In this document: in pieces, positions 4,547-12,318 of the stretch
Layout: each line of letters starts with the position of its first letter
Numbering within the stretch: position 1 is the stretch's first letter
Program-made: the position numbers and the translations under genes
IMG/VR virus record: IMGVR_UViG_3300009550_000044
Location: 1 to 30,156 of that record
Source: a virus
Reading direction: 5' to 3' (one strand)
Length of the DNA stretch: 30,156 bases
Notes under the pieces: generated by a model
Database searches by the model: none
What the model was told of the DNA's origin: nothing
What the model saw: only the letters and a program-made list of their open reading frames with translations

Positions 4547-6447
4547 TGGCTAATCGAAGCAAAGGCATACAAGGTCTATTAGATTTTTTTGGTTTTGGAA
4601 AAAAAGCTGATGAAGCTGCAGAAACTCGTGACGTTCAAAAAAAGATTGAAGAAACTACTAAGTTTGATGAAACCACAAAACCAGGTGAGTTTAAAAAAGG
4701 AGATACAACAGTAGACGCAGAAACAGGCGATGTTGTAACTCAAGAATATAGTTACAGACCAGAATCTTTTACAGACATGCAAAGACGAGAAGGTAAAGGT
4801 GAGTTCTCTGATGACGCATTAAGACAAACTTATATGGATAGTGTTGATGCAGACGTCATGTCCTTAGATGAATACATTATGCAACAACGCGGCATAAGTT
4901 TAGATCAACTAGAAGCGGAACGAGCATTAAAAGCTAAACCAGTAAACGAAACTACAACTCCTGAAACTACAGGAAGCAGACCTACAGTTGATAATTTTGT
5001 TTCAAGAGTAAAAGAAGCAACAAATAGATCAGAAGAAGATATTAGACAAGCTATTGTTAACATAGCTAATGATGCTTACGAACCAGGTAGTCCAAAACTA
5101 ATGTCGGTTGATGATGACGCAAGTATAAATGCTTTTCTTGATAATAGGCTTATGTACAGCAATAGAGACATGGAAGAATTTGTTGATGAGTTTTTTGAAG
5201 CATTAAAAAATGTAGAACCAACATCATACGCTCCGCCAATGATTAGAGATTCTAAAACTATGAAATCGGCACCTGGAGAAAAAATTTTTAATAACCCAGA
5301 TTACCAGCAGTCTTATGACATAGTTGATTCATTTGGATTTAGGGTTACGGATGACCCAGCTGATATAATACCTCTTAATGAGATGTCAGACAAAGACATT
5401 AGATTAACTCAACTAGGCGTTCCTATGAACAGTAAAAAATATAAGGAAATGTTAAAAAGGCAAGAAGACGGAGAGTTGATGTCAGAAATTGAAACTGACC
5501 CTGTAAAAAAGAAAAACTACAAAGCTACAGAAGATGCAATGGGAGTGACCGATAGAAAAAAGATAAACGAAGCTGATGAAAAGTTAAAACAACAAGCTAC
5601 AGACGAGATTACAGACGCTATTGAAGAGGGTGACTTTAAAAAAGCAACAGAGATAGAAGATGCGTTTAACGATGGCACATATGTACCAGGCGGTAAAAAA
5701 AGAACACTAAATGCAGAAGGTGGACGTATTGGTTTTGCAGAAGGTGGTGGTGGACCAAAGATGGGTCGACGCGGATTTTTAGGACTACTAGGAGCAGGTG
5801 CTGCAAGCTTAATGTTGCCGTTTGGAAGAGGTGCTAAAGAAGTGGCACCAGTGGTTACCAAAGCAATCCAACCAGTCGCAGGAATGCCAGATTGGTTTCC
5901 ATTACTTGTAAATAGAATTAGAACTAAAGGCAAAGTTACAAGAGAACCTAATTATGAGGATTTTACAAAAGGCGGTGATACGGAAAAAGTTTACGAACTT
6001 GATGGTTATACTGTGTATGAAGATATGACTAATGGTAGAATTACAGTAACTGGTAGAGGTAATGATTACCAACAAGTTTCTATGGAATATGTCCCAGGTG
6101 AGAATAAAGTCATGAGTAAGACAAATCCTTTAACAGGTAAAATTGAAAGAGGAGTAGTGACAGACAAACCAAAATTTGAAGCAGGTGAATTTCAAAAAGG
6201 AGAGTTTCAAGATTACGAAAACTTTGGTGATTATGATGATATGAAAGGTGATCTTACCAACTGGGAAAAATTTGCAACTGGTGGTAAGAAAACTGAGCAA
6301 AAAACATTACAAGATTCTTTAGACGATTTTATAAAACAACAAACAGATCCAAATGTCATAGACGATATGGCTAAAGGTGGTAGAGTAGGGATGGCGCAAG
6401 GCGGTATAGCATCTAAATTTAAGGAGAGAATAAGTTATGGTAATTGA
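4546..6447 (+). CDS. Unknown 633-aa protein with two GGRxG motifs and an RR-hydrophobic segment
   Basis: This large hydrophilic protein is inserted between terminase and portal. Residues 1-380 are Asp/Glu/Lys-rich and look mostly helical or disordered. GGRIGFAEGG lies at 392-401. It is followed at 406-425 by Met-Gly-Arg-Arg-Gly-Phe-Leu-Gly and an Ala/Leu/Gly-rich run that resembles a twin-arginine signal but sits in mid-protein. After it comes a compact region (about 441-600) with a Trp-Phe-Pro-Leu-Leu-Val-Asn start and a Tyr-Glu-Leu-Asp-Gly-Tyr strand. A second motif, GGRVGMAQGG, is at 611-620 near the C-terminus. I recognise the arrangement as recurrent in marine phage proteins but know of no assigned function. 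Its position suggests a head- or injection-associated product. The start overlaps the terL stop; the stop overlaps the portal gene by 11 nt. Confidence 0.8.
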   Translation: MANRSKGIQGLLDFFGFGKKADEAAETRDVQKKIEETTKFDETTKPGEFKKGDTTVDAETGDVVTQEYSYRPESFTDMQRREGKGEFSDDALRQTYMDSVDADVMSLDEYIMQQRGISLDQLEAERALKAKPVNETTTPETTGSRPTVDNFVSRVKEATNRSEEDIRQAIVNIANDAYEPGSPKLMSVDDDASINAFLDNRLMYSNRDMEEFVDEFFEALKNVEPTSYAPPMIRDSKTMKSAPGEKIFNNPDYQQSYDIVDSFGFRVTDDPADIIPLNEMSDKDIRLTQLGVPMNSKKYKEMLKRQEDGELMSEIETDPVKKKNYKATEDAMGVTDRKKINEADEKLKQQATDEITDAIEEGDFKKATEIEDAFNDGTYVPGGKKRTLNAEGGRIGFAEGGGGPKMGRRGFLGLLGAGAASLMLPFGRGAKEVAPVVTKAIQPVAGMPDWFPLLVNRIRTKGKVTREPNYEDFTKGGDTEKVYELDGYTVYEDMTNGRITVTGRGNDYQQVSMEYVPGENKVMSKTNPLTGKIERGVVTDKPKFEAGEFQKGEFQDYENFGDYDDMKGDLTNWEKFATGGKKTEQKTLQDSLDDFIKQQTDPNVIDDMAKGGRVGMAQGGIASKFKERISYGN

Positions 6448-8926
6448 TAAAAAAACATTGAATGTCCCAAGACCGAGACGTTCATTTCAAATAAAAGGAC
6501 CACAAGCAGGTGCGCAAGCTGCAACAGAAATGTTGCAACAACAAGCGAATACAAAACCACCTATTGAAATTATACAAGACGAAGATGGTGGGGCAACAAT
6601 TGATTTTGATCCACAAGCATTAAATTCAACACTGGGACCACAAGGTCACAATGAAAATTTAATTAATTTAATGGATCCAGATGACACCGAAGCATTAGCT
6701 AGTGATCTATTAGAAGTTTACGAAGATTGTAAAGCGTCAAGACAAGATTGGGAAAACACATACACAAAAGGTATGGACCTTCTTGGTTTTAAATACGAGG
6801 ACAGAGCAGAACCATTTAGAGGTGCAAGTGGTGCAACACACCCTGTACTTGCAGAAGCTGTAACACAATTCCAGGCGCTCGCTTATAAAGAATTGCTTCC
6901 TGCAGATGGACCCGTAAGAGCACAGATAGTTGGTGCGGTTACACCAGAAAGAGAACAACAAGCTGATCGTGTAAAAGATTTTATGAATTATCAAATTATG
7001 GTTGAGATGAAAGAATACGAACCAGAGTTTGATCAAATGTTATTTAACTTACCACTGTCCGGTTCTACATTTAAAAAAGTTTACTACGACCAGTTACTAG
7101 GTCGTTGTGTATCTAAATTTGTACCAGCAGAAGATTTATACGTTCCATACACTGCAACAAGTTTAGACGATACAGAAACAATAATTCACAAAATAAAAAT
7201 GAAAGGCAATGATTTATTAAAACAACAATTGTCTGGTTTTTATGCTGACGTTGCTGTTGAAGAAGATACTAACGCTAGTGAAATAACAGACAAAAAAGAT
7301 GAGCTAGGTGGTGTAGATCCACACAGCGATGAAATTTATAATGTTTTAGAATTTCACACACTTTTAGATTTACCTGGGTTTGAAGAGCTAGATGAGATGC
7401 AAGAACCAACTGGGTTAAAGATTCCATACATAGTCTCTATTGATGAAGGCTCAGGAAAAGTTTTAGCTGTCAGAAGAAATTATGACATGCAAGATGAAAC
7501 TAAAAAAAGAAAAGAATATTTTGTACACTTTAAATTTTTACCAGGACTCGGGTTTTATGGGTTCGGCTTAATTCACATGATCGGCGGATTGTCTAGAACT
7601 GCAACTGCAGCCCTTAGACAATTACTAGACGCCGGCACCTTGTCTAATTTACCAGCCGGATTTAAAATGCGAGGCATTAGAGTACGTGATGAAGCTCAAC
7701 CGTTGCAGCCGGGAGAGTTCCGTGACGTCGATGCACCTGGTGGAAACTTAAGTGATGCATTCATGCCTTTACCGTTCAAAGGCCCTAACGCAACGTTGCT
7801 ACAGCTTATGGATTTTGTAGTTCAATCTGGGCAACGTTTTGCGAGCATAGCTGATATGCAAGTGGGCGATGGAAACCAGAGTGCAGCTGTTGGAACGACA
7901 GTTGCGTTATTGGAGCGTGGCTCTAGGGTTATGTCTGCAATACACAAAAGATTATACGCATCTATGAAATGTGAGTTTATGTTAATGGCTGAAGCGTTTG
8001 CAACTTACTTACCGCCTGTTTATCCATACGATATTATTGGTGCTAAAAAAGAAGTTAAACAAGCAGACTTTAATGAGAGAATAGATATCATTCCTGTAGC
8101 TGATCCAAACATCTTCTCACAAACACAAAGAATTACAGTTGCACAAAGTGCATTGCAGTTAGCAATGTCAAATCCAAAAATGCACAACTTGTATGAAGCG
8201 TATAGAGGTATGTATGAAGCGTTAGGTATAAAAAACGTGAATGTTATTTTACCGCCACCGCAAAAACCACAAGCTATGGACCCCGCTATGGAGAATATTA
8301 TGGCAATGTCTGGAAAACCGTTCAAAGCGTTTCCAGGACAAGACCACCAAGCACACATGGACGCTCATTTGACGTTTATGGGCACGTTTATGGCAAGAAA
8401 CAACCCTCAAGCACTAGCTTTATTGTCAAAAAACTGCATGGAACACATTGCATTGATGGCTCAAGAGCAAGTTCAGCTAGAATTTCAAGAAGAAATTGCA
8501 CAAATTCAGCAATTAACAGCAAATATCCAACAAATGGGCGGTATGAACCCGAAAAATCCACAAGTTATGCAGGTTCAACAGCAAATTAAGCAAGAAACCG
8601 ACCGAATTGAGGCTAGAAAAGCACAATTAATCGCACAATTGACTACTGACTACCTAGAAGAAGAGAAAAAAGTGTTAAATCAGCTCGATAGTGACCCATT
8701 ACTAAAATTAAAGTCTGATGAAGTACAATTAAGAGCTCAAGACCAACAAAGAAAAGAAAAAGAAGGCGAAGAAAAGGCCAATATGGAAACTCTAAAACTA
8801 ATTAGAGGCGGTCAAGAGTTTGATGCTAAATTACAGCAAGACGACGAACATGCTAAACTTAGAGCATCTATTTCACTTGCAAAAGATGGCATAAAACAGA
8901 TGAAAGCAACTGTTATCGATGAATAA
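6437..8926 (+). CDS. Portal protein
   Basis: An 829-residue protein that I assign as the portal, the dodecameric ring at the capsid vertex through which DNA passes. The N-terminal third has the pattern of long podovirus portals: Asp-Trp-Glu-Asn-Thr-Tyr, then a Phe-Arg-Gly-Ala-Ser-Gly-Ala-Thr-His-Pro stretch and Glu-Leu-Leu-Pro-Ala-Asp-Gly-Pro-Val. The middle has Arg-Thr-Ala-Thr-Ala-Ala-Leu-Arg-Gln-Leu-Leu-Asp-Ala-Gly-Thr-Leu-Ser-Asn-Leu-Pro. The last 180 residues or so are Gln/Glu/Lys-rich and likely coiled coil, like the helical barrel of P22-type portals. Length and neighbours (terminase upstream, scaffold and capsid downstream) agree. AAGGAG lies about 10 nt before the ATG, inside the end of the previous gene. 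The stop overlaps the next gene by 8 nt. Confidence 0.88.
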   Translation: MVIDKKTLNVPRPRRSFQIKGPQAGAQAATEMLQQQANTKPPIEIIQDEDGGATIDFDPQALNSTLGPQGHNENLINLMDPDDTEALASDLLEVYEDCKASRQDWENTYTKGMDLLGFKYEDRAEPFRGASGATHPVLAEAVTQFQALAYKELLPADGPVRAQIVGAVTPEREQQADRVKDFMNYQIMVEMKEYEPEFDQMLFNLPLSGSTFKKVYYDQLLGRCVSKFVPAEDLYVPYTATSLDDTETIIHKIKMKGNDLLKQQLSGFYADVAVEEDTNASEITDKKDELGGVDPHSDEIYNVLEFHTLLDLPGFEELDEMQEPTGLKIPYIVSIDEGSGKVLAVRRNYDMQDETKKRKEYFVHFKFLPGLGFYGFGLIHMIGGLSRTATAALRQLLDAGTLSNLPAGFKMRGIRVRDEAQPLQPGEFRDVDAPGGNLSDAFMPLPFKGPNATLLQLMDFVVQSGQRFASIADMQVGDGNQSAAVGTTVALLERGSRVMSAIHKRLYASMKCEFMLMAEAFATYLPPVYPYDIIGAKKEVKQADFNERIDIIPVADPNIFSQTQRITVAQSALQLAMSNPKMHNLYEAYRGMYEALGIKNVNVILPPPQKPQAMDPAMENIMAMSGKPFKAFPGQDHQAHMDAHLTFMGTFMARNNPQALALLSKNCMEHIALMAQEQVQLEFQEEIAQIQQLTANIQQMGGMNPKNPQVMQVQQQIKQETDRIEARKAQLIAQLTTDYLEEEKKVLNQLDSDPLLKLKSDEVQLRAQDQQRKEKEGEEKANMETLKLIRGGQEFDAKLQQDDEHAKLRASISLAKDGIKQMKATVIDE

Positions 8927-10004
8927 TCCACTCGAATTTATACTAAGAAAACAGAAAATGGCTCAAGGTGGCCGTATAGGTTTCTTTGGTGGTGGCGGAG
9001 CTGACATGGGTGATCCAGACAGAGCGGGAGAAAGAGCAGATAGAGGATATGGTCTAGGAAACCAAAATGATAATAAGGGTAATGATGGTGGCACACACGG
9101 AGGAAATGATCCGCAAGCAATAAGTGCTCAACAAATGTCAGAAGCTGAACCCGGTGACTACGGAGGCTTTGACCCAAGTAGTGGTGGAAATAAACAAACT
9201 GAATTACTTGGAATTAAAGAAGATGACAAACAATACACAAATAACTTTCTTGAGTCTCTTTTTAATAAAAACCTTACCTTTAAGTATAATCCAAAAATGG
9301 ATTATCTTAATAGGATGTATGGAAGAATACCTGATTTTAGAAAAGACAAAATATTAAAAGATATGGGTTTGTATGACGAATACAATGGAGATTTTGATTC
9401 TTTTTTAAAAGATCATCAAGATAGTTTGTATGATAATCAGAATATTACCGGAAAAGAAATAGCAGCCATACCAGGACAAGTATACGATTATTTTACAGGC
9501 ATACCAAAAGCGTTGAGCACAACAGCAACTAATTTAACAAATCCCAGTGCGTATCAAACAATGGGAGAAAATATATTTTCAGGTGTTTTTTCAAACCCCA
9601 TTACAACTATGATGGGAATGAATCCGATAGGGTTTGTGCCAGGAATGTTTGCAAGTTTAGCTTTTGGAAAGGGTCCATTTACGGACGAAAGTATAGAATC
9701 AGGAAACTACGCAGATCTAACAAATGCGCCTACTGATTATAAAGCAAAAGTAAAAGACGCAATGGGTGGAGCATTTAACGCAGAACAAATAGCACAAATG
9801 GCAACAGGGGCTTTAAACCAACAACAACAACAATCAGCAACACAAGGACCACAAGATACCCCTATTGATCAAGCAACATTAGACCAACAATCAATGCAAC
9901 AATATTTAGATGGGCTGTCAGAGTCTGAAGCAGCAAGATATGAACAACTAATTAATTCAGGTTACACTGATGATTATGCTAAAGCTTACTTAGGTTTAAT
10001 GTGA
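8919..10004 (+). CDS. Unknown 361-aa protein with N-terminal GGRxG motif
   Basis: The protein starts MNNPLEFILRKQKMAQ and runs into GGRIGFFGGG (residues 17-26), then a Gly/Asp/Asn-rich segment to about residue 85. The central part contains mixed aromatic and charged residues. A mildly hydrophobic Gly/Met/Phe-rich stretch (roughly residues 215-250) could touch a membrane or a protein core. The C-terminus is Gln-rich and then helical. I do not recognise a family beyond the shared motif. The gene overlaps the portal stop by 8 nt and its own stop is shared with a GTG start (GTGA), so it is translated as part of the head operon. A minor virion or injected protein is a guess from context. Confidence 0.72.
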   Translation: MNNPLEFILRKQKMAQGGRIGFFGGGGADMGDPDRAGERADRGYGLGNQNDNKGNDGGTHGGNDPQAISAQQMSEAEPGDYGGFDPSSGGNKQTELLGIKEDDKQYTNNFLESLFNKNLTFKYNPKMDYLNRMYGRIPDFRKDKILKDMGLYDEYNGDFDSFLKDHQDSLYDNQNITGKEIAAIPGQVYDYFTGIPKALSTTATNLTNPSAYQTMGENIFSGVFSNPITTMMGMNPIGFVPGMFASLAFGKGPFTDESIESGNYADLTNAPTDYKAKVKDAMGGAFNAEQIAQMATGALNQQQQQSATQGPQDTPIDQATLDQQSMQQYLDGLSESEAARYEQLINSGYTDDYAKAYLGLM

Positions 10005-10159
10005 AAAAAGACGCTAAAATAAGCAAAGTAATGCGTGAATATAAATCAGGTAAACTTAAATCTGGTAAATCAAATAAAAAAGTGGTAAATAAAAAGCAAG
10101 CCATAGCTATCGCATTAAGCGAAGCAGGTGTAAAAAAGAAAAAGAGGAGACAAAAATGA
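10001..10159 (+). CDS. DUF6496-like small basic protein, 52 aa
   Basis: The peptide is strongly basic. It contains Lys-Val-Met-Arg-Glu-Tyr-Lys-Ser-Gly-Lys-Leu, then Ser-Gly-Lys, then Lys-Gln-Ala-Ile-Ala-Ile-Ala-Leu-Ser-Glu-Ala, which is the signature I associate with DUF6496. Members are small Lys-rich proteins in phages and bacteria with no established role; DNA binding is a reasonable inference from charge. I chose the GTG at 10001 because it overlaps the previous stop (GTGA) and keeps the whole motif. An ATG at 10031 would begin inside it. The stop overlaps the next start (ATGA), and GAGGAG for the next gene lies within its last codons. Confidence 0.7.
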   Translation: MKKDAKISKVMREYKSGKLKSGKSNKKVVNKKQAIAIALSEAGVKKKKRRQK

Positions 10160-10266
10160 TCGAATCAATAAAAGCAAAACTAATGCATTACTGGACAGAG
10201 CATAAATGGATGACTGTTGCAGTGGGCGTAGTAATTGTAGTTCTAATACTAAAAATCATCACATAA
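10156..10266 (+). CDS. Small single-pass membrane protein, 36 aa
   Basis: A short amphipathic N-terminus (Met-Ile-Glu-Ser-Ile-Lys-Ala-Lys) with Trp-Thr-Glu-His-Lys-Trp is followed by one clear membrane helix, VAVGVVIVVLILKIIT. A GAGGAG site lies 7 nt upstream of the ATG, which overlaps the previous stop as ATGA. It precedes the holin-like gene by 4 nt, so a role in lysis (pinholin, antiholin or accessory peptide) is possible from context but not shown by sequence. Confidence 0.65.
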   Translation: MIESIKAKLMHYWTEHKWMTVAVGVVIVVLILKIIT

Positions 10267-10270
10267 TTAC

Positions 10271-10648
10271 ATGATACTTGACGTAGTCAAACTAGCAATC
10301 GGCGCTGGCACACATATAATGAAAAACAGACAGCAGCGTAAAATGCTCGAGTCAGATGCAGCTATGTTGCATGCACAGAAAATGGCTAACGGCGAAGTCG
10401 AGTATCAAGCAGCTGTAAGACAGTCAAATGACAAGGGATGGAAAGACGAGTTCGTTTTGATCCTCGTAAGTGCCCCAGTGATTTTATTGATATGGTCGGT
10501 ATTCTCAGATGATCCGCAGATACAAGATAAGTTGCACATGTTCTTTGAACAGTTCAATAATCTGCCTTTCTGGTACCAGACGCTGTTTGTCGGCGTGGTC
10601 GCTAGTATATACGGACTCAAGGGCGCAGATATATTTAAGAAAAAGTAA
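10271..10648 (+). CDS. Holin-like protein (GTA_holin_3TM-type)
   Basis: A 125-residue protein. After an N-terminal basic/Gln-rich helix (residues about 1-55), it has Trp-Lys-Asp-Glu-Phe leading into the membrane segment VLILVSAPVILLIWSVF. A short soluble link ends in Leu-Pro-Phe-Trp-Tyr-Gln, and a second segment carries Val-Gly-Val-Val-Ala-Ser-Ile-Tyr-Gly-Leu. This layout matches the 3TM holin family of gene transfer agents and related phages. Members are thought to permeabilise the inner membrane at lysis. No endolysin gene is nearby or elsewhere in the window, so the partner must lie outside or be of an unrecognised type. No strong ribosome site is seen; coupling to the upstream membrane gene is likely. 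Confidence 0.68.
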   Translation: MILDVVKLAIGAGTHIMKNRQQRKMLESDAAMLHAQKMANGEVEYQAAVRQSNDKGWKDEFVLILVSAPVILLIWSVFSDDPQIQDKLHMFFEQFNNLPFWYQTLFVGVVASIYGLKGADIFKKK

Positions 10649-10677
10649 TTTGACTTAATCATACATTGGGGGGAAAA

Positions 10678-10851
10678 ATGGGGGATAACAATCCTAAGAA
10701 CCCGCTTGACGAGTTCTGGGAGCAACTAGGAGATAAAAAGAAAAAATATGTCAGAAGCTACAGATCCGATAAACGTAATATACAAAATGCAAAGGGAGAT
10801 GAAAAATCAACTGGAGACACTAGTTCAAACTCTAGCAAACGGGGGAGTTGA
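10678..10851 (+). CDS. Small ORF, 57 aa, overlapping the next gene out of frame
   Basis: The N-terminal part, MGDNNPKNPLDEFWEQLGDK, looks like genuine protein, and the ATG follows a G-rich site (GGGGGG). After the Lys run the composition turns to Ser/Lys/Arg-rich low complexity, exactly where the next gene begins in another frame. Either this is a short gene with a 104-nt overlap, or its N-terminal 23 residues are joined to the next frame by a +1 shift at the A-rich tract 10735-10747. I cannot tell which. Confidence 0.45.
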   Translation: MGDNNPKNPLDEFWEQLGDKKKKYVRSYRSDKRNIQNAKGDEKSTGDTSSNSSKRGS

Positions 10852-10987
10852 CAGTATGGAAGAATACAAATATATAATAGGTAAGATCCATGGGATCGAT
10901 AACTTAAATCAGGAACTCTCTAACCTGCTAGAACCAAAGGAGCCAGACAAAGATGACCCAAACAATGTCACACGCATTAGAAGCTAA
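10748..10987 (+). CDS. Hypothetical helical protein, 79 aa
   Basis: The peptide is helical and acidic, with Asn-Val-Ile-Tyr-Lys-Met-Gln-Arg-Glu-Met-Lys, a Gly-Gly-Val-Asp turn, and Glu-Glu-Tyr-Lys-Tyr-Ile-Ile-Gly-Lys-Ile-His-Gly-Ile. Small proteins of this shape recur in marine phage head modules, but I know of no function. The ribosome site is weak: only A-rich sequence with GGAG 17 nt upstream. This fits either coupling to, or frameshifting from, the overlapping ORF upstream. Its end overlaps the co-chaperonin start by 35 nt. Confidence 0.6.
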   Translation: MSEATDPINVIYKMQREMKNQLETLVQTLANGGVDSMEEYKYIIGKIHGIDNLNQELSNLLEPKEPDKDDPNNVTRIRS

Positions 10988-11372
10988 ATACGAAAAACAA
11001 GATAAAGAAGCTACAGAAAAACCTAGCCAAACAAATTTAGACAAACTACCCGACCCTACCGGTTGGCGTATACTTGTTATGCCTTTTCAAGTTAAAGAAG
11101 AAACAAAGGGTGGAATTATTATCGCACAAGAAACATTAGATAGAGCACGAGCAGCGGTACAAGTTGGTTATGTTCTAAAAAAAGGTCCCTTATGTTATGC
11201 GGACAAAGAGAGATATCCTACAGGAGCTTGGTGCGAGGAAAAAGATTGGGTGATCTTTGCAAGGTATGCAGGATCACGCATGGAAATAGATGGTGGAGAA
11301 ATAAGAATGTTAAACGATGATGAGATACTTGGGACAATAGGGGATCCTAAAGATTTGATTCACGCAATGTAA
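10953..11372 (+). CDS. GroES-like co-chaperonin
   Basis: A 139-residue protein of the Cpn10 fold. The core begins at Gly-Trp-Arg-Ile-Leu-Val-Met-Pro. It continues through Lys-Gly-Gly-Ile-Ile-Ile-Ala-Gln, an Ala-Ala-Val-Gln-Val-Gly-Tyr-Val-Leu strand, an Asp-Trp-Val-Ile-Phe-Ala-Arg-Tyr-Ala-Gly strand and Arg-Met-Leu-Asn-Asp-Asp-Glu-Ile-Leu. These match the beta-strand pattern of GroES, including the segment that becomes the mobile loop. Phage GroES proteins such as T4 gp31 replace host GroES so that GroEL can fold the phage capsid protein. Placement immediately before scaffold and capsid genes fits. The ATG at 10953 follows AAGGAG by 10 nt; an ATG at 10965 is an alternative. No GroEL is encoded here. 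Confidence 0.85.
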   Translation: MTQTMSHALEAKYEKQDKEATEKPSQTNLDKLPDPTGWRILVMPFQVKEETKGGIIIAQETLDRARAAVQVGYVLKKGPLCYADKERYPTGAWCEEKDWVIFARYAGSRMEIDGGEIRMLNDDEILGTIGDPKDLIHAM

Positions 11373-11390
11373 TCATAGGAGGATTATACT

Positions 11391-12314
11391 ATGCAAGACG
11401 ATTTAAAAATCGACGTAGGTGAAGAGCTAGAACAAGAGACAGAAATTGATCTTGATGCTGCACCACAAGAAGAACAGCCAGAGGAAAAACCAGAAATAGA
11501 AATTTCTGAAGCTCCTGGCATAACACACGCAGATACAGAAACAGTAAAGACAGAACAAAAAGAAGAAATGTCTGAGTATTCTGAAGGCGTAAAAAAGAGA
11601 ATAGCAAAACTTACGCATAAAATGCGAGAGGCTGAAAGACAAAAAGAAGAAGCCATCGAGTATGCTAAAAACCAAAAAACTAATGCTGATAAGTATCGAA
11701 AAAGATATGAAGCTTTAGATGGTGACTACACAAAAGAGTTTGAAAAAAGAGTTACCTCTGGAACTGAAGCTATAAAGACTAAACTTGCTCAAGCCATTGC
11801 AGCGGGTGATGTAGACGCTCAGGTTCAAGCACAATCTGAGTTAGCACAGTTATCAATGGATGCTAGTAGACTAGCTAGACTTAAACAAGTTGATGAAAAA
11901 ATTTCTACAACAGCTCCAGAAGAACCAGCATCTCCACCTCAACCACAAAGGCAACCTGATCCTAAAGCTGACGCTTGGGCTCAAAAAAACCCTTGGTTTG
12001 GTACGGATAATGCTATGACTTATACGGCTTTTGACATTCATAAACAACTTGTAGAACAAGAAGGATTTGATGGTCAATCAGACGAATATTATTCTGAAGT
12101 GGATAAGAGAATAAGACTTGAATTCCCACACAAATTCGGTAATAATGAGTCAACTACAGCTGAACCAGTTCAGACTGTCGCTAGTGCCAATCGTCCGGCC
12201 GCAAAAGGACGCAGAAAAACTGTGAAGCTCACACCATCACAGGTAGCTATTTCTAAACGATTAGGTGTGCCGCTAGAAGAATATGCGAAACAATTAGCCG
12301 CGAAGGAGGTATAA
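11391..12314 (+). CDS. Scaffolding protein
   Basis: This 307-residue protein is highly charged and mostly helical. The first 65 residues are Glu/Pro-rich and disordered. A long Lys/Glu coiled coil (about 65-180) follows, then a Pro/Gln linker and a Trp-containing patch (Trp-Ala-Gln-Lys-Asn-Pro-Trp-Phe). A basic C-terminus holds Lys-Leu-Thr-Pro-Ser-Gln-Val-Ala-Ile-Ser-Lys-Arg-Leu-Gly. Composition, a positively charged helical C-terminus as in P22-type scaffolds, and position before the capsid genes all support the call. An AGGAGG site precedes the ATG. Scaffolds diverge rapidly, so the assignment rests mainly on architecture and context. Confidence 0.75.
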   Translation: MQDDLKIDVGEELEQETEIDLDAAPQEEQPEEKPEIEISEAPGITHADTETVKTEQKEEMSEYSEGVKKRIAKLTHKMREAERQKEEAIEYAKNQKTNADKYRKRYEALDGDYTKEFEKRVTSGTEAIKTKLAQAIAAGDVDAQVQAQSELAQLSMDASRLARLKQVDEKISTTAPEEPASPPQPQRQPDPKADAWAQKNPWFGTDNAMTYTAFDIHKQLVEQEGFDGQSDEYYSEVDKRIRLEFPHKFGNNESTTAEPVQTVASANRPAAKGRRKTVKLTPSQVAISKRLGVPLEEYAKQLAAKEV

Positions 12315-12318
12315 GCAT

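Noticed and set aside
5761-5823. True Tat signal peptide and a separate gene starting at the internal Met
   Set aside because: The reading frame is continuous on both sides, there is no ribosome site before the internal ATG at 5761, and the GGRxG motif directly upstream is in frame. Treated as an internal segment.
5517-5933. 138-codon minus-strand frame inside the 633-aa gene
   Set aside because: It is antisense to a coding gene with a Pro/Ser/Ala-rich translation typical of a shadow frame.
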